Shown piece after piece: positions 26,991 through 35,728 of a stretch of DNA of 44,698 nt. The stretch spans positions 1 to 44,698 of the forward strand of contig JBDIBF010000017.1 in the NCBI GenBank assembly GCA_039812765.1, read 5' to 3'. The position numbers and the translations under genes are program-made. How positions within the stretch are numbered: position 1 is the stretch's first letter; every line of letters begins with the position of its first letter. The DNA is from JADJVL01 sp039812765. Its GTDB lineage: Bacteria; Acidobacteriota; Holophagae; Holophagales; Holophagaceae. The notes beneath the pieces are model-generated. The model was not told where the DNA came from and ran no database searches. It saw nothing but the letters and a program-made list of their open reading frames with translations.

Positions 26991-28244
26991 ATGGGACTCG
27001 CCCCGCTGCTCCGCCGCGCGGCCTCGCCTTGGCGGGGGCTGGAGGGCCTGCCCCCGGCGGTGTGGATCCTCTCCGCGGCGACCCTGCTGAACCGGGCGGG
27101 CACCATGGCCCTGCCCTTCCTGGTGCTCTACCTCACCAAGGCCCTGGGCCTGCCCGCGGCCCAGGCGGGCCAGGCCTTCGTGGCCTACGGGCTCGCCGCC
27201 ATGGTGGCCGCGCCAGCGGGGGGCTGGCTGGCGGACCGCATCGGCCACCTGCGGATGATGACGCTGTCCCTCGCCGTGTCGGGAGGGCTGCTCTTCGCCC
27301 TCCCGCTGCTGCGCGCCTGGCCCGCGGTGCTGGCCCTGACGGTGGCGTGGTCCCTGGCCGGCGAGGCCTTCCGTCCCGCGGCCATGGCCATCCTCACCGA
27401 CCTCGCGCCCGTGGAGCGCCGCAAGGCCGTGTTCGCCCTCAACCGGCTCGCCGTCAACCTCGGCATGAGCATCGGGCCCGCCGTCGGGGGCTTCCTCGCC
27501 ATGCACTCCTTCAGGGCCCTCTTCTGGCTCGACGGCTTCACCAGCCTCCTCTCTGCCGCGGTGATCCTCGCCTTCGTGCGGGTGCAGGAGCACCGGCCCC
27601 CACGGGAGCGCTCTGCCGACGGTCCGCGCGGCGCCTGGCAGGACCGGGCCTTCCTCTTCTTCATCCTCGCGGCCCTCCCGGTGCTGGTGGTCTTCTTCCA
27701 GCACGAGGGGCCCCTGCCCGTCTTCCTGGTGCGGGACCTGAAGTTCCCCGAGTCCTTCTACGGCCTGCTCTTCACGGTGAACACGCTGCTCATCGTGTTC
27801 GTGGAGGTGAGCCTGAACCTCGCGACCGCCCACTGGCCCCACCGCCGCACCCTCGCCCTGGGCGCGGTGCTTTATGCCGTGGGCTTCGGCGCCATCGCCG
27901 TGGTGCACTCGAAGACCGGGATCCTCGCCACGGTGGTGGCGTGGACCTTCGGGGAGATGATGCTGCTGCCGGCCTGCAGCGACTACGTGGCGCACCTCGC
28001 GCCGCCGGAGCGCCGGGGGGAGTACATGGGTGTCTGGGGGCTCGGCATCGGCACCGCCTTCGCCTTCGGCCCCTGGCTCGGCACCTGGATGCTCGACCGC
28101 TGGGGCGCCACCCTGCTGTGGTCCTCCATGGGCGCCCTCGGGCTGCTCTCCGCCGCCCTGCTGCTACGGATCAGGGCCGCAGGAGCTCCCGCCGGTCCGA
28201 CAAGGCCCACGTCCGCCCCTTCCACTGGGCCGAGTCCGGATTGA
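26991..28244 (+). CDS. Major facilitator superfamily transporter (MdtH-like drug exporter type)
   Basis: 417 aa from ATG 26991; GTG 26976 is also open. Twelve hydrophobic segments are apparent. The MFS signature between TM2 and TM3 is GGWLADRIGHLRMM, and motif C-like GMSIGPAVGGFLAM follows in TM5. The mid-loop RVQEHRPPRERSADG separates the two halves. The overall type is similar to multidrug H+ antiporters of the MdtH/DHA1 group; the substrate cannot be named. The 3' end overlaps the convergent gene at 28171 by 74 bp. Confidence 0.88.
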   Translation: MGLAPLLRRAASPWRGLEGLPPAVWILSAATLLNRAGTMALPFLVLYLTKALGLPAAQAGQAFVAYGLAAMVAAPAGGWLADRIGHLRMMTLSLAVSGGLLFALPLLRAWPAVLALTVAWSLAGEAFRPAAMAILTDLAPVERRKAVFALNRLAVNLGMSIGPAVGGFLAMHSFRALFWLDGFTSLLSAAVILAFVRVQEHRPPRERSADGPRGAWQDRAFLFFILAALPVLVVFFQHEGPLPVFLVRDLKFPESFYGLLFTVNTLLIVFVEVSLNLATAHWPHRRTLALGAVLYAVGFGAIAVVHSKTGILATVVAWTFGEMMLLPACSDYVAHLAPPERRGEYMGVWGLGIGTAFAFGPWLGTWMLDRWGATLLWSSMGALGLLSAALLLRIRAAGAPAGPTRPTSAPSTGPSPD

Positions 28245-28647
28245 ATTGGATCTCGGCGGGCTTGAGTTCCACGGGCTTGCGCTTCGGGTCCGAGGTGAAC
28301 AGGAAGACCTGCTCGATCTCCCGGAAGGCCTCGCTGCCCTCGGGCAGCATCACGTAGCGCGCCAGGAACTGGCCGTCCGCGACGTAGGCCTCGTAGAGGT
28401 AGTGGCGGCAGTCCACCGCCGCCACCGCGTGGGACGCGGCCCGGAGCCAGACGGGCGCGGGAGCCGCGCCCTGGGGCAGGGAAAAGTGCCCGACGCGGCG
28501 CGAGCCGTCGGGCTCGGGCTCGGCGGGCAGGCCCGGCAGGAGCAGGGCGGGGGGAGGCGGGGGCAGGACGAGCATGGGGCGGAGGCTCCGGATCCAGCTT
28601 CGGACGGCGCGGCGTCCGGCAGCGGTGAATTCTTGTAAAATTTCCAT
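28171..28647 (-). CDS. Conserved-looking protein of unknown function
   Basis: 158 aa from ATG 28647, in a locally AT-rich start region with GATAAT 9 nt upstream. The N-terminus is amphipathic (ILQEFTAAGRRAVRSWIRSL), then a Pro-rich stretch (VLPPPPPALLLPGLP), then a compact domain (VDCRHYLYEAYVADGQFLARYVMLP ... IEQVFLFTSDPKRKPVEL). I recognise no family. The 74-bp overlap with the MFS gene's end is convergent; the ORF is retained because the AT-rich start and coherent domain favour real coding. Confidence 0.6.
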   Translation of the reverse strand: MEILQEFTAAGRRAVRSWIRSLRPMLVLPPPPPALLLPGLPAEPEPDGSRRVGHFSLPQGAAPAPVWLRAASHAVAAVDCRHYLYEAYVADGQFLARYVMLPEGSEAFREIEQVFLFTSDPKRKPVELKPAEIQFNPDSAQWKGRTWALSDRRELLRP

Positions 28648-28801
28648 GAACCCTGAATTATCCCAGCAGCCGGTCGGCCCCTGAATCCCTCCCGACGCCC
28701 CCGTGAGGGCGGTCACCCGGTGGACGCGCTAGCCTGCGAGGGTTCCAGGGCCATTCCCTTCCCCTGCCGGAACCCGCCCCGCCACCCTCCCAGGAGCCGC
28801 C

Positions 28802-30019
28802 ATGACCGCCGGAACCCTCTCCGCCCAGGCCCTCATCGACCTCGAGTCCCGCTTCGGGGCCCACAACTACCATCCCCTCGACGTGGTGGCCGAGCGCGGG
28901 GAGGGCGTCCACCTCTGGGACGTGGACGGCAAGCGCTACATGGACTTCCTCGCGGCCTACTCCGCGGTGAACCAGGGCCACAACCATCCGCGCATCGTGC
29001 AGGCCCTCATGGTGCAGGCCCAGCGCCTGGCCCTCACCAGCCGCGCCTTCCGCAACGACCAGTTCCCGCCCCTGCTGGAGAAGCTCTGCACGCTCACCGG
29101 CTTCGACAAGGCCCTGCTCATGAACAGCGGCGCCGAGGCGGTGGAGACCGCGCTCAAGGCCATGCGCAAGTGGGCCTACGACGTGAAGGGCATCGAATAC
29201 CCCAAGGCCGAAATCATCGTCGCCGAAGGCAACTTCCACGGCCGCACCACCACCATCGTGGGCTTCAGCACGGACCCCGACAGCACCAGCCGCTTCGGGC
29301 CCTTCACGCCGGGCTTCCGCATCGTCCCCTACGGCGACCTGGCCGCGGTGGAAGCGGCCATCAACCCCAACACCGCCGCCATCTTCATGGAGCCGATCCA
29401 GGGCGAGGCCGGCGTGCTCATCCCGCCGGCGGGCTTCCTCAAGGGCCTGCGCCAGCTCGCGGACCAGCACGGCGTCCTGCTGGTGCTCGACGAGATCCAG
29501 TCGGGCCTGGGCCGCACGGGCAAGCTCTTCGCCTTCGAGCACGAGGGCATCCGGCCCGACGCCATCACCATCGGCAAGGCCCTCAGTGGCGGCCTCTATC
29601 CGGTCAGCGCCTTCCTCGCCAACGACGCCGTGATGAACGTCTTCACGCCGGGCATCCACGGCTCCACCTACGGCGGCAACCCGCTGGCCTGCGCCGTGGC
29701 CAGCGCGGCCCTGGACGTGCTGAGGGACGAGCGCCTCGTCGAGCGCGCCGCGGAGCTGGGCGCTCACTTGGCCTACCGCCTGCAGGGCCTCGCCTCCCCG
29801 CGGGTCAAGGGCGTGCGCTGCCGCGGCCTCTGGGCCGGCGTGGACCTCGTCCCCGAGGCCGGCGGCGCGCGGAAGTACTGCTACCGCCTCAAGGACCGCG
29901 GGATGCTCTGCAAGGACACCCACGTGGACACCATCCGCCTCGCGCCGCCCCTGGTGATCACCAAGGAGCAGGTGGACTGGGCCGTGGACCAGCTGGAGGC
30001 GGTGCTCGCCGAGCCCTGA
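28802..30019 (+). CDS. rocD: Ornithine aminotransferase
   Basis: 405 aa from ATG 28802 with AGGAG upstream. PLP enzyme converting ornithine and 2-oxoglutarate to glutamate semialdehyde and glutamate. N-terminal NYHPLDVVAERGEGVHLWDVDGK-type opening, NSGAEAVETALKAMRKW, NFHGRTTTIVGFS, LVLDEIQSGLGRTG and the Schiff-base Lys259 in TIGKALSGGLYPVSA are all typical. Length is normal. The neighbour at 30123 encodes an ornithine cyclodeaminase-type protein, so both enzymes act on ornithine. A hairpin lies between them, so they may be transcribed separately. Confidence 0.95.
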   Translation: MTAGTLSAQALIDLESRFGAHNYHPLDVVAERGEGVHLWDVDGKRYMDFLAAYSAVNQGHNHPRIVQALMVQAQRLALTSRAFRNDQFPPLLEKLCTLTGFDKALLMNSGAEAVETALKAMRKWAYDVKGIEYPKAEIIVAEGNFHGRTTTIVGFSTDPDSTSRFGPFTPGFRIVPYGDLAAVEAAINPNTAAIFMEPIQGEAGVLIPPAGFLKGLRQLADQHGVLLVLDEIQSGLGRTGKLFAFEHEGIRPDAITIGKALSGGLYPVSAFLANDAVMNVFTPGIHGSTYGGNPLACAVASAALDVLRDERLVERAAELGAHLAYRLQGLASPRVKGVRCRGLWAGVDLVPEAGGARKYCYRLKDRGMLCKDTHVDTIRLAPPLVITKEQVDWAVDQLEAVLAEP

Positions 30020-30037
30020 GTCCCGCGCGGATCCGCC

Positions 30038-30070
30038 GGAGGGGCGCCCGGTCGGGCGCCCCTCCTCGTT
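30038..30070 (+). terminator. Rho-independent-like terminator after rocD
   Basis: A perfect 12-bp GC-rich stem (30038-30049 with 30054-30065) is followed by TCGTTTG. The T-run is weak, but the stem and position 18 nt after the stop fit a terminator. Confidence 0.6.
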
Positions 30071-30092
30071 TGGGGGCCCGGCAGGATGCCCG

Positions 30093-30098
30093 TAGAAT
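30093..30098 (+). promoter_or_regulatory. Candidate -10 element (TAGAAT) for the ornithine cyclodeaminase gene
   Basis: TAGAAT, a five-of-six match to TATAAT, lies 24 nt before ATG 30123 and just after the rocD terminator. The context CCCGTAGAAT is repeated before the AtuA gene at 38517. Confidence 0.4.
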
Positions 30099-30122
30099 GG
30101 GCGTTTCGTCCGCGGAGCCGCC

Positions 30123-31208
30123 ATGACCTACCGCCATCCCGACTTCTCGGCCCTCGGCCTGGACGCCGCGCCGGACTGCCGCTTCGAGCCCGCGCCGAAG
30201 GACACGACGCTGCCCGACGGCTTCATGAGCACCACGAACTTCCCCACCTACGTGAAAATCGGTGGGACGTGGCGGATGCCGGAGATGCCGCGCATGGACT
30301 CCCATCTGGTCTGGGATCCGGCCTCCAAAAGGCTGGCCACCAGGGAGTTCCGCCTCGTGAAGGCCGGCGACCTCGTGGCCGTCGCCACGGCCGAGGACGG
30401 CAGCGAGGGGGTGCTGGTGTGGGACAAGGGCTTCCAGGACGAGCCCGACGAGACGGCGGACGAGACCTTCGGCTTCATGAGCTCCGAGGTGAGCCGCGAG
30501 AAGCCCGTGAACTACGAGGCGATCTTCAAGCAGTTCATGGAGAACCGCGGCGACAAGGGCCACATCCTCTGGGTCATCGGGCCCGCGCTGGTGCACGCCC
30601 GGGGCCGAGAGGCCATGGAGTGGCTCATCAAGCACGGCTTCGCCCACTGCGTCTTCGCGGGCAACGCCGTGGGGGTCCACGACGTGGAGGCGGCCCTCTT
30701 CGGCTCCACCCTGGGCATGAAGAAGGACGGCACGCCGGAGGTGGGCGGCCACGCCTACCACATGCGCGCCATCAACGAGATCAAGAAGGCCGGCGGCATC
30801 GCGCCGCTGGTGAAGGCCGGCCGCGTGAACGACGGCATCATGCACGCCTGCGTCGTGACGGGCACGCCCTTCGTGCTGGCGGGCTCCATCCGGGACGACG
30901 GCCCCATCCCCGAGACCATCACCGACGCCCTGGAAGCCCAGGCCGCCATGCGGGAGCACACGGCGAAGGCGACGATGGTCGTGATGGTGGCCACGGCCCT
31001 GCACAGCATCGCCACGGGCAACATGCTCCCCACCTTCTGCCTGAAACCCGACGGCCAGCTCCACGAGATCACCACCATCTGCGTGGACCAGACCGAGTTC
31101 CTCGTGGGCAAGCTGAAGGACCGGGGGACCCACCAAGCCTTCGGCGTCGTGACCAACGCGCAGGATTTCATGCGGCTGATCCAGCTGGAGCTGATGGCGA
31201 GGATCTGA
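30123..31208 (+). CDS. Ornithine cyclodeaminase of the LOR/SDH (TIGR00300) family
   Basis: 361 aa. The protein matches the LOR/SDH-domain family (TIGR00300), of which archaeal members and the C-terminal half of cyanobacterial AgrE/ArgZ-type proteins convert ornithine to proline and ammonia using bound NAD. Visible marks are MPEMPRMDSHLVWD near the N-terminus, FMSSEVSREKPVNYE, a nucleotide-binding-like HILWVIGPALVHARGREAMEWL, FAGNAVGVHDVE and the C-terminal CVDQTEFLVGKLKDRGTHQA. The N-terminal arginine dihydrolase domain of AgrE is absent. Next to rocD, so both handle ornithine. Family recognition is good; the exact reaction follows from characterised relatives. Confidence 0.8.
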   Translation: MTYRHPDFSALGLDAAPDCRFEPAPKDTTLPDGFMSTTNFPTYVKIGGTWRMPEMPRMDSHLVWDPASKRLATREFRLVKAGDLVAVATAEDGSEGVLVWDKGFQDEPDETADETFGFMSSEVSREKPVNYEAIFKQFMENRGDKGHILWVIGPALVHARGREAMEWLIKHGFAHCVFAGNAVGVHDVEAALFGSTLGMKKDGTPEVGGHAYHMRAINEIKKAGGIAPLVKAGRVNDGIMHACVVTGTPFVLAGSIRDDGPIPETITDALEAQAAMREHTAKATMVVMVATALHSIATGNMLPTFCLKPDGQLHEITTICVDQTEFLVGKLKDRGTHQAFGVVTNAQDFMRLIQLELMARI

Positions 31209-31227
31209 GCCGGCCCCTCCCGCCGTT

Positions 31228-31245
31228 GGCCGGAAGGGTCCGGCC
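31228..31245 (+). terminator. Weak hairpin after the cyclodeaminase gene
   Basis: A 7-bp perfect stem (31228-31234 with 31239-31245) with a 4-nt loop lies 20 nt after the stop at 31208. No T-run follows, so termination would be weak or Rho-aided. Confidence 0.3.
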
Positions 31246-31329
31246 GTTCGCCCCCCGAAACCCTTCATTACCCGGTCCGCCGCCTTGGCCTGGCGGCCCC
31301 GCGTCATCCTCATGGGCAAGGAGGCTCCC

Positions 31330-32082
31330 ATGACCGACCAGCCTGACGTCAAACCCGAGGCCGAACTCTACGGCGGCGGAACCCCGCCCAAGACGGCGTC
31401 ACCCGGCCTGGGCGCCCAGATCGCCGGCGTGTTCACCGAGCCCGTGGCCCTCTTCCAGAAGCTGCGCGCCACGCCCTCCTGGATCCCCGCGACGATCCTG
31501 GTCGCCGTCTGCGCGGTGGTGGCGGTGGGCATCTGGGGCGCGCGCGTGGACTGGGACGCCATGCTGCGCCCGGCCCTCGAGGCCAACCCGAAGGTCCCCG
31601 CCGAACAGATCGACAAGATCATCGAGATGCAGGCCCGGATCATGCCGTTCTTCGCCCCCGTCGGCGCCGTGATCGGCATGGTGGTGGGAACGTTCCTTCC
31701 CGCCCTGGTCTTCTTCCTCCTGGGCCGCTCCGGCGCGGAGGAGGGCGCGCCCAGCTTTCCCCAGGCCCTCACCGCCACCGCCGTGCCCAACCTGGTCCTG
31801 GTGCCCCAGCAGATCCTCATCGCGGTCATGTGCCTCGCCACCGCGGTGGGCGGCAACACCCCGGACAAGATCCTGCCCACCTCCCTGGGCTACTACCTGC
31901 CCCTGGAGAACCCCAAGCTCGGCTCCCTCCTGCGCCACGTGGACCCCTTCTTCATCGGCGTCTACGTCATGACCTACCTGGCCCTGCGCCACCTCCTGAA
32001 GCTCAAGCCCCCCCACGCGTGGATCGGCACGCTGCTCTGCCTCGCCACCACCCTCGGATTCCGGGTGATGGGCGCCCGCTGA
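31330..32082 (+). CDS. YIP1-family integral membrane protein
   Basis: 250 aa from ATG 31330 with AAGGAGG ideally spaced; the frame is open to 31285. Hydrophilic N-terminus, then IAGVFTEPVALFQKLRATPSWIPATILVAVCAVVAV, the usual YIP1 entry (a short amphipathic helix into TM1). There are five or so membrane segments in all; a polar loop (NPKVPAEQIDKIIEMQARI) lies between TM1 and TM2. YIP1 proteins in bacteria often sit near transport or lipid genes but have no settled role. A terminator follows it. Confidence 0.82.
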   Translation: MTDQPDVKPEAELYGGGTPPKTASPGLGAQIAGVFTEPVALFQKLRATPSWIPATILVAVCAVVAVGIWGARVDWDAMLRPALEANPKVPAEQIDKIIEMQARIMPFFAPVGAVIGMVVGTFLPALVFFLLGRSGAEEGAPSFPQALTATAVPNLVLVPQQILIAVMCLATAVGGNTPDKILPTSLGYYLPLENPKLGSLLRHVDPFFIGVYVMTYLALRHLLKLKPPHAWIGTLLCLATTLGFRVMGAR

Positions 32083-32097
32083 GCGGGTCCGGAAGCG

Positions 32098-32128
32098 GAA
32101 GGGCCCCGGGAAAGCCCCGGGGCCCTTC
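32098..32128. terminator. Bidirectional hairpin terminator between convergent genes
   Basis: A 13-bp perfect stem (32098-32110 with 32116-32128, sequence GAAGGGCCCCGGG and its complement) has a 5-nt loop. It lies between the convergent YIP1 and EF-G-like genes and could stop both transcripts. Confidence 0.6.
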
Positions 32129-32144
32129 GCCGTGAGGGCCTGTC

Positions 32145-34181
32145 CTACTTCGCTTCGAGCGCCGCCTTCCGCGCCTTGACCACCGCGTCGCCCTCGCGCC
32201 CCTCCATTTCCTGGAGGTGGTCGAAGCGCCAGGCGAAGGTGCCCACGCCCATGGTGAGCGAGCGCAGCTCGACGATGAGGTCGTGCATCTCGCTCTGGGG
32301 CAGGTAGGCGTTCACCACGTCCCAGCCCTTCCAGCCTTCCTTGGCGTCGAAGCCCAGGATCTGGCCGGCGCGCCGGCCCGTCACGAGGCGCTGGGCTTTG
32401 GCGGTGTGCTCGCTGGGGACGCTGATCTCCACGGCCACGATGGGCTCCAGCAGCACGGGCATGCAGTGGGGCATGCCGTCGGTCATGGCCACGCGGGCGG
32501 CGGCCTTGAAGGCCATGTCGCTGCTGTCCACGGTGTGGTAGCTGCCGTTGGTGAGGGTGACGGCGATGTCGACCACCGGGAAGCCCAGGGGGCCCTGCTT
32601 CAGGAAGTCCCGCACGCCGTTGTCCACGGAGCTGAAGTACTGGCGGGGCACCACGCCGCCGACGATGGTCTCGGCGAACTCGTAGCCGGAGCCCCGGGGC
32701 AGCGGCTTGATGTCCAGGTACACGTCGCCGAAGGCTCCGTGCCCGCCGGACTGGTGCTTGTAGCGGCCGTGCTGGTTCACGGACTTGCGGATGGTCTCCT
32801 TGTAGGGGACCTGGGGGCGCTCGGCCTTCACGTCCAGCCCGAAGCGGGACTTGAGGCGGTCGAGGGCGTTCTTCAGGTGGATCTCGCCCTGGCCCCAGAG
32901 CAGCTGCTCATGGGTGTCGGCGTTCTGCTCCACGCTGAGGCTCGGGTCCTCCTCGCACAGCTTGTGCAGCGCCCCGCTCAGCTTGACCTCGTCGCCCATC
33001 TTGGTGACCTTGAGGGCGAAGCAGGTGAAGGGCTGGAGCGGCGCCGGCCACGCCATCCCGGGAGCGGCGCCCGTGGAGACGGTCTGGCCCGTGACGGCGT
33101 CCTCGAGCCTGCCGAGGGACACGACCTCGCCCGCGGAGGCCTTGCCCACCTTCTCCTGCTTCGACCCCATCAGCCTCATGATGCCGTTGAGCCGCGCACC
33201 GTTGAGGGTGGCGCCGTCCACGATCTCGCCGCGCCAGATGCGCGCGAGGCTCTGCTTGCCCACGTGGGGCGCGTGGATGGTCTTGAAGATCTGGGCCAGG
33301 GGCTCCTTGCCCGCAGGCACGCCGACGCGCTCGGCAGTGGCGGAGGCTTCCGGGGCCTCGTCGCGCAGGGCCTGCAGCAGCCGCTTGATCCCGTGGTCCC
33401 CCTCGGCGCTGCCGAAGAAGACCGGCACGATCAGGTCCTGCTCCAGGTCCTTCTTGAGGTTCTCGCTGATCTCGTCGGCGGGCGGGTTGATGTCGCCCAG
33501 CAGCTCCTCCATGAGGTGGTCGTCGAAGTCCGCGAGGTGCTCCAGCATCTCCTGGCGGGCGGCGTGCTCCTCGGGCAACGCGCTCTCCGGGAGCTGCATG
33601 AGGTCGGCATCCTCGTGGCCCTTGTAGCCGTAGGCGTGCTCGCTCACGAGGTCCACGAAGCCGGTGATGACGCCGTTCTCCTTGATCGGGATCTCCCGCA
33701 GGATCAGGGGCCGGGAGCTGACCGCCTGGAGGGCCCCGAGGGTCTCCGCGATCTTAGCCTCGCCGCCGGCGTCCACCTTGTTGATGAACAGGACGTGGGG
33801 GATCTTCCGCTCGTCGAGGAACTGCAGGATGGGCGCCACCGTCGGCGCCTTGTTGGGCTCGGGCTCGGCCACCACCACCGCGACGTCCACCACCAGGAGC
33901 GCGTTCAGCGCGTCCTGGGTGAACTCCACGGAGCCCGGGCAGTCGATGAAGGTCCAGCTCTCGTTCATGTAGGCCGTGCTGGCGACGCTGAGCTCCACGC
34001 TCATGCCCCGGGCCTTCGCCTCGGCCGAGCTGTCGCCCACAGTGGTGTGCTCCTTCACGGAGCCCTTCTTGGGGATCGCGCCGCACTGGAGGAGGATCGC
34101 CTCCAGCAGGGAAGTCTTGCCGCTGAGGTAGGGACCGACCAGGGCCGCGGCCCGGGGTCCGGAAGGTGCAATGCCCGTCAT
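32145..34181 (-). CDS. Elongation factor G-like translational GTPase
   Basis: 678 aa with the full EF-G domain order. P-loop GPYLSGKT (16-23), switch I as RGMSVELSV, G3 as DCPGS (80-84), G4 NKVD (134-137). Domain II to V marks include PQVPYKETIRKSVNQHGRYKHQSGGHG and a C-terminal PVLLEPIVAVEISVP. Canonical EF-G has DTPGH; here the catalytic His is Ser and Thr is Cys, as in a divergent EF-G-like subfamily. It may bind the ribosome or act in an alternative step instead of routine translocation. It is preceded by a plausible promoter (34245-34272). A true fusA is not in the window. Confidence 0.88.
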   Translation of the reverse strand: MTGIAPSGPRAAALVGPYLSGKTSLLEAILLQCGAIPKKGSVKEHTTVGDSSAEAKARGMSVELSVASTAYMNESWTFIDCPGSVEFTQDALNALLVVDVAVVVAEPEPNKAPTVAPILQFLDERKIPHVLFINKVDAGGEAKIAETLGALQAVSSRPLILREIPIKENGVITGFVDLVSEHAYGYKGHEDADLMQLPESALPEEHAARQEMLEHLADFDDHLMEELLGDINPPADEISENLKKDLEQDLIVPVFFGSAEGDHGIKRLLQALRDEAPEASATAERVGVPAGKEPLAQIFKTIHAPHVGKQSLARIWRGEIVDGATLNGARLNGIMRLMGSKQEKVGKASAGEVVSLGRLEDAVTGQTVSTGAAPGMAWPAPLQPFTCFALKVTKMGDEVKLSGALHKLCEEDPSLSVEQNADTHEQLLWGQGEIHLKNALDRLKSRFGLDVKAERPQVPYKETIRKSVNQHGRYKHQSGGHGAFGDVYLDIKPLPRGSGYEFAETIVGGVVPRQYFSSVDNGVRDFLKQGPLGFPVVDIAVTLTNGSYHTVDSSDMAFKAAARVAMTDGMPHCMPVLLEPIVAVEISVPSEHTAKAQRLVTGRRAGQILGFDAKEGWKGWDVVNAYLPQSEMHDLIVELRSLTMGVGTFAWRFDHLQEMEGREGDAVVKARKAALEAK

Positions 34182-34244
34182 GGGTTCCTCCGTGAAGGCT
34201 TGGGATTCTCTGCTGGGATCGGGTGGGATCGAGCGGGTGGGTGC

Positions 34245-34272
34245 AGTTTATTGGGGAACGCCGGGGTGGCAA
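34245..34272 (-). promoter_or_regulatory. Candidate sigma-70-type promoter for the EF-G-like gene
   Basis: On the minus strand TTGCCA (34272-34267) and TAAACT (34250-34245) are separated by 16 nt, matching five and four bases of the consensus. The region upstream of the ATG at 34181 is otherwise short of AT. The -35 overlaps a strong inverted repeat. Confidence 0.45.
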
Positions 34273-34294
34273 GCGCTAAGAGCCCTTGCCACCC
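34264..34294. repeat. Long inverted repeat in divergent promoter region
   Basis: GGGTGGCAAG (34264-34273) pairs perfectly with CTTGCCACCC (34285-34294), with GCT/AGC pairing inside after one mismatch. It overlaps the -35 box of the EF-G-like gene and lies upstream of the acyltransferase. No T-run follows. It may be an operator or an mRNA leader hairpin. Confidence 0.5.
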
Positions 34295-34321
34295 GTGCCG
34301 CCGGGACGCCAGGATGCGGCC

Positions 34322-35725
34322 ATGCCTTCCCTTCCGACCTGGGCCTGGGTCCTCGCGGCCCTGCTGGCCGCCCTGGCCGCCGTCCGGGCCGCGCGCCGCT
34401 GGGTGAGGCGCTTCTTCTTCCGCCTCGCGGTCCGGACCCGGCGCGACCTCGGCGTGAGGCTCAACCCGGTGACGCTCACCCGCAAGTAGAAGCTCAAGGC
34501 GGAGCTGCTGGAGGATCCGGCCCTCGCGGCCTTCGTGGCCGCCCAGGCCGCCGGGACCGGCCGCCCCGAGGAGGCCCTGTGGGCGGACGTGAACGAGTAC
34601 CTGGAGGAGATCATCCCTGCCTTCAAGCTGCTCACCACCTACCGGTACGGCAGGACGGTGGCCGGGGCCCTGCTGCGCGGCCTGTACCGGGTGCGCGTCG
34701 GGCGCAGCGCCGACGCTGCATTGAACCAGATCCCCCGCTCGGCTTCGGTGATCTATGTCATGAACCACCGCAGCAACGCGGACTACGTGCTGGTGGCCTT
34801 CCTCCTCGCGAACCGCGTGGCCATCTCCTACGCCGTGGGCGAGTGGGCGCGGGTCTGGCCCCTGGACCGCATCTTCAAGACCTTCGGCTCCTTCTTCATC
34901 CGCCGGCGCTTCCGCGACCCGCTCTACCACAAGGTCCTCGAGCGCTACGTGCAGCGCGCCGTGGAGGCGGGCATCACCCAGGGCGTCTTCCTCGAGGGCG
35001 GGCTCTCCCGGGACGGCGCCCTGCTGCCGCCCAAGCTCGGGCTCCTGGACTACATGGCCCGGGCGAAGGCCGACGTGGTGTTCATCCCGGTGGGGATCAA
35101 CTACGACCGGGTGCTGGAGGACGTGAGCCTCACGGAGGAGGCCTTCCGCCGGGAAGCCTCCGGGGGCGCGTCCGGCGGCCGGCGGCGCGCGATCCGCCGC
35201 ACGGCCTTCTGGGTGCTGGGCCTCGCCTTCCGCGGGGCCACGGGGCGCTTCCACCGCATGGGCTACGCCGTGGCGAACTTCGGCGCGCCGCTGCGGGCCG
35301 CGGACCACCTTCCGGAAGCCTTCGCCGAGCTGGGCTGGGAGGAGCGCAGGCCCCACCTGGAACGTCTCGCGGGCAGGCTGATGGCGGCCATCCGCGCGGA
35401 GGTGCCCGTCACGCCCGTGGGCCTCGCCGCGTGGTCCTTCCAGAGCCTCGGCGCGGCGTCCGCCACGCGCCAGGACCTCGAGGGGGCCTGCCTGCGCCGC
35501 CTCGACCAGGCGAGGGCCCACGGCCTGCCGGCCACCCTCTCGAAGGGCAGCCCCGAACGCGCCGCCGCTATGGGGCTGGGCATCCTCCTCCACCGGGGCG
35601 TCCTGGCCGAGGAGGGCGGGCACCTCCGCGTGGTTCCCGGCCGCGAAGCCCTCCTGGCCTACTACGCGGCGGGCGTGGCCCACCACTTCCAGGCTGCGGA
35701 AGCATCGGAGAAACCGAAGGACTGA
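34322..35725 (+). pseudogene. Glycerol-3-phosphate/lysophosphatidate-type acyltransferase interrupted by an in-frame amber codon
   Basis: From ATG 34322 the frame encodes a TM helix and a basic helix (VLAALLAALAAVRAARRWVRR), runs to TAG at 34487-34489, then continues in the same frame with KLKAELLEDPALAAF and on to 35725. About 467 aa if read through. The acyltransferase domain after the stop has MNHRSNADY (HX4D motif), a VFLEGGLSRDG motif and a VVFIPVGINYDR motif, as in PlsB-like proteins. A GTG at 34535 could restart translation downstream, giving 396 aa. Coding character is continuous across the TAG. A point mutation (GAG or CAG to TAG), a sequencing error or readthrough are the options; it is listed as broken only because of this stop. 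Confidence 0.75.
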
Positions 35726-35728
35726 ATT

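Noticed and set aside
28171..28244. Overlap of the MFS 3' end with the convergent gene taken as evidence that one is false
   Set aside because: The overlap is modest, and both proteins have coherent sequence; both were kept, with lower confidence for the minus-strand gene.
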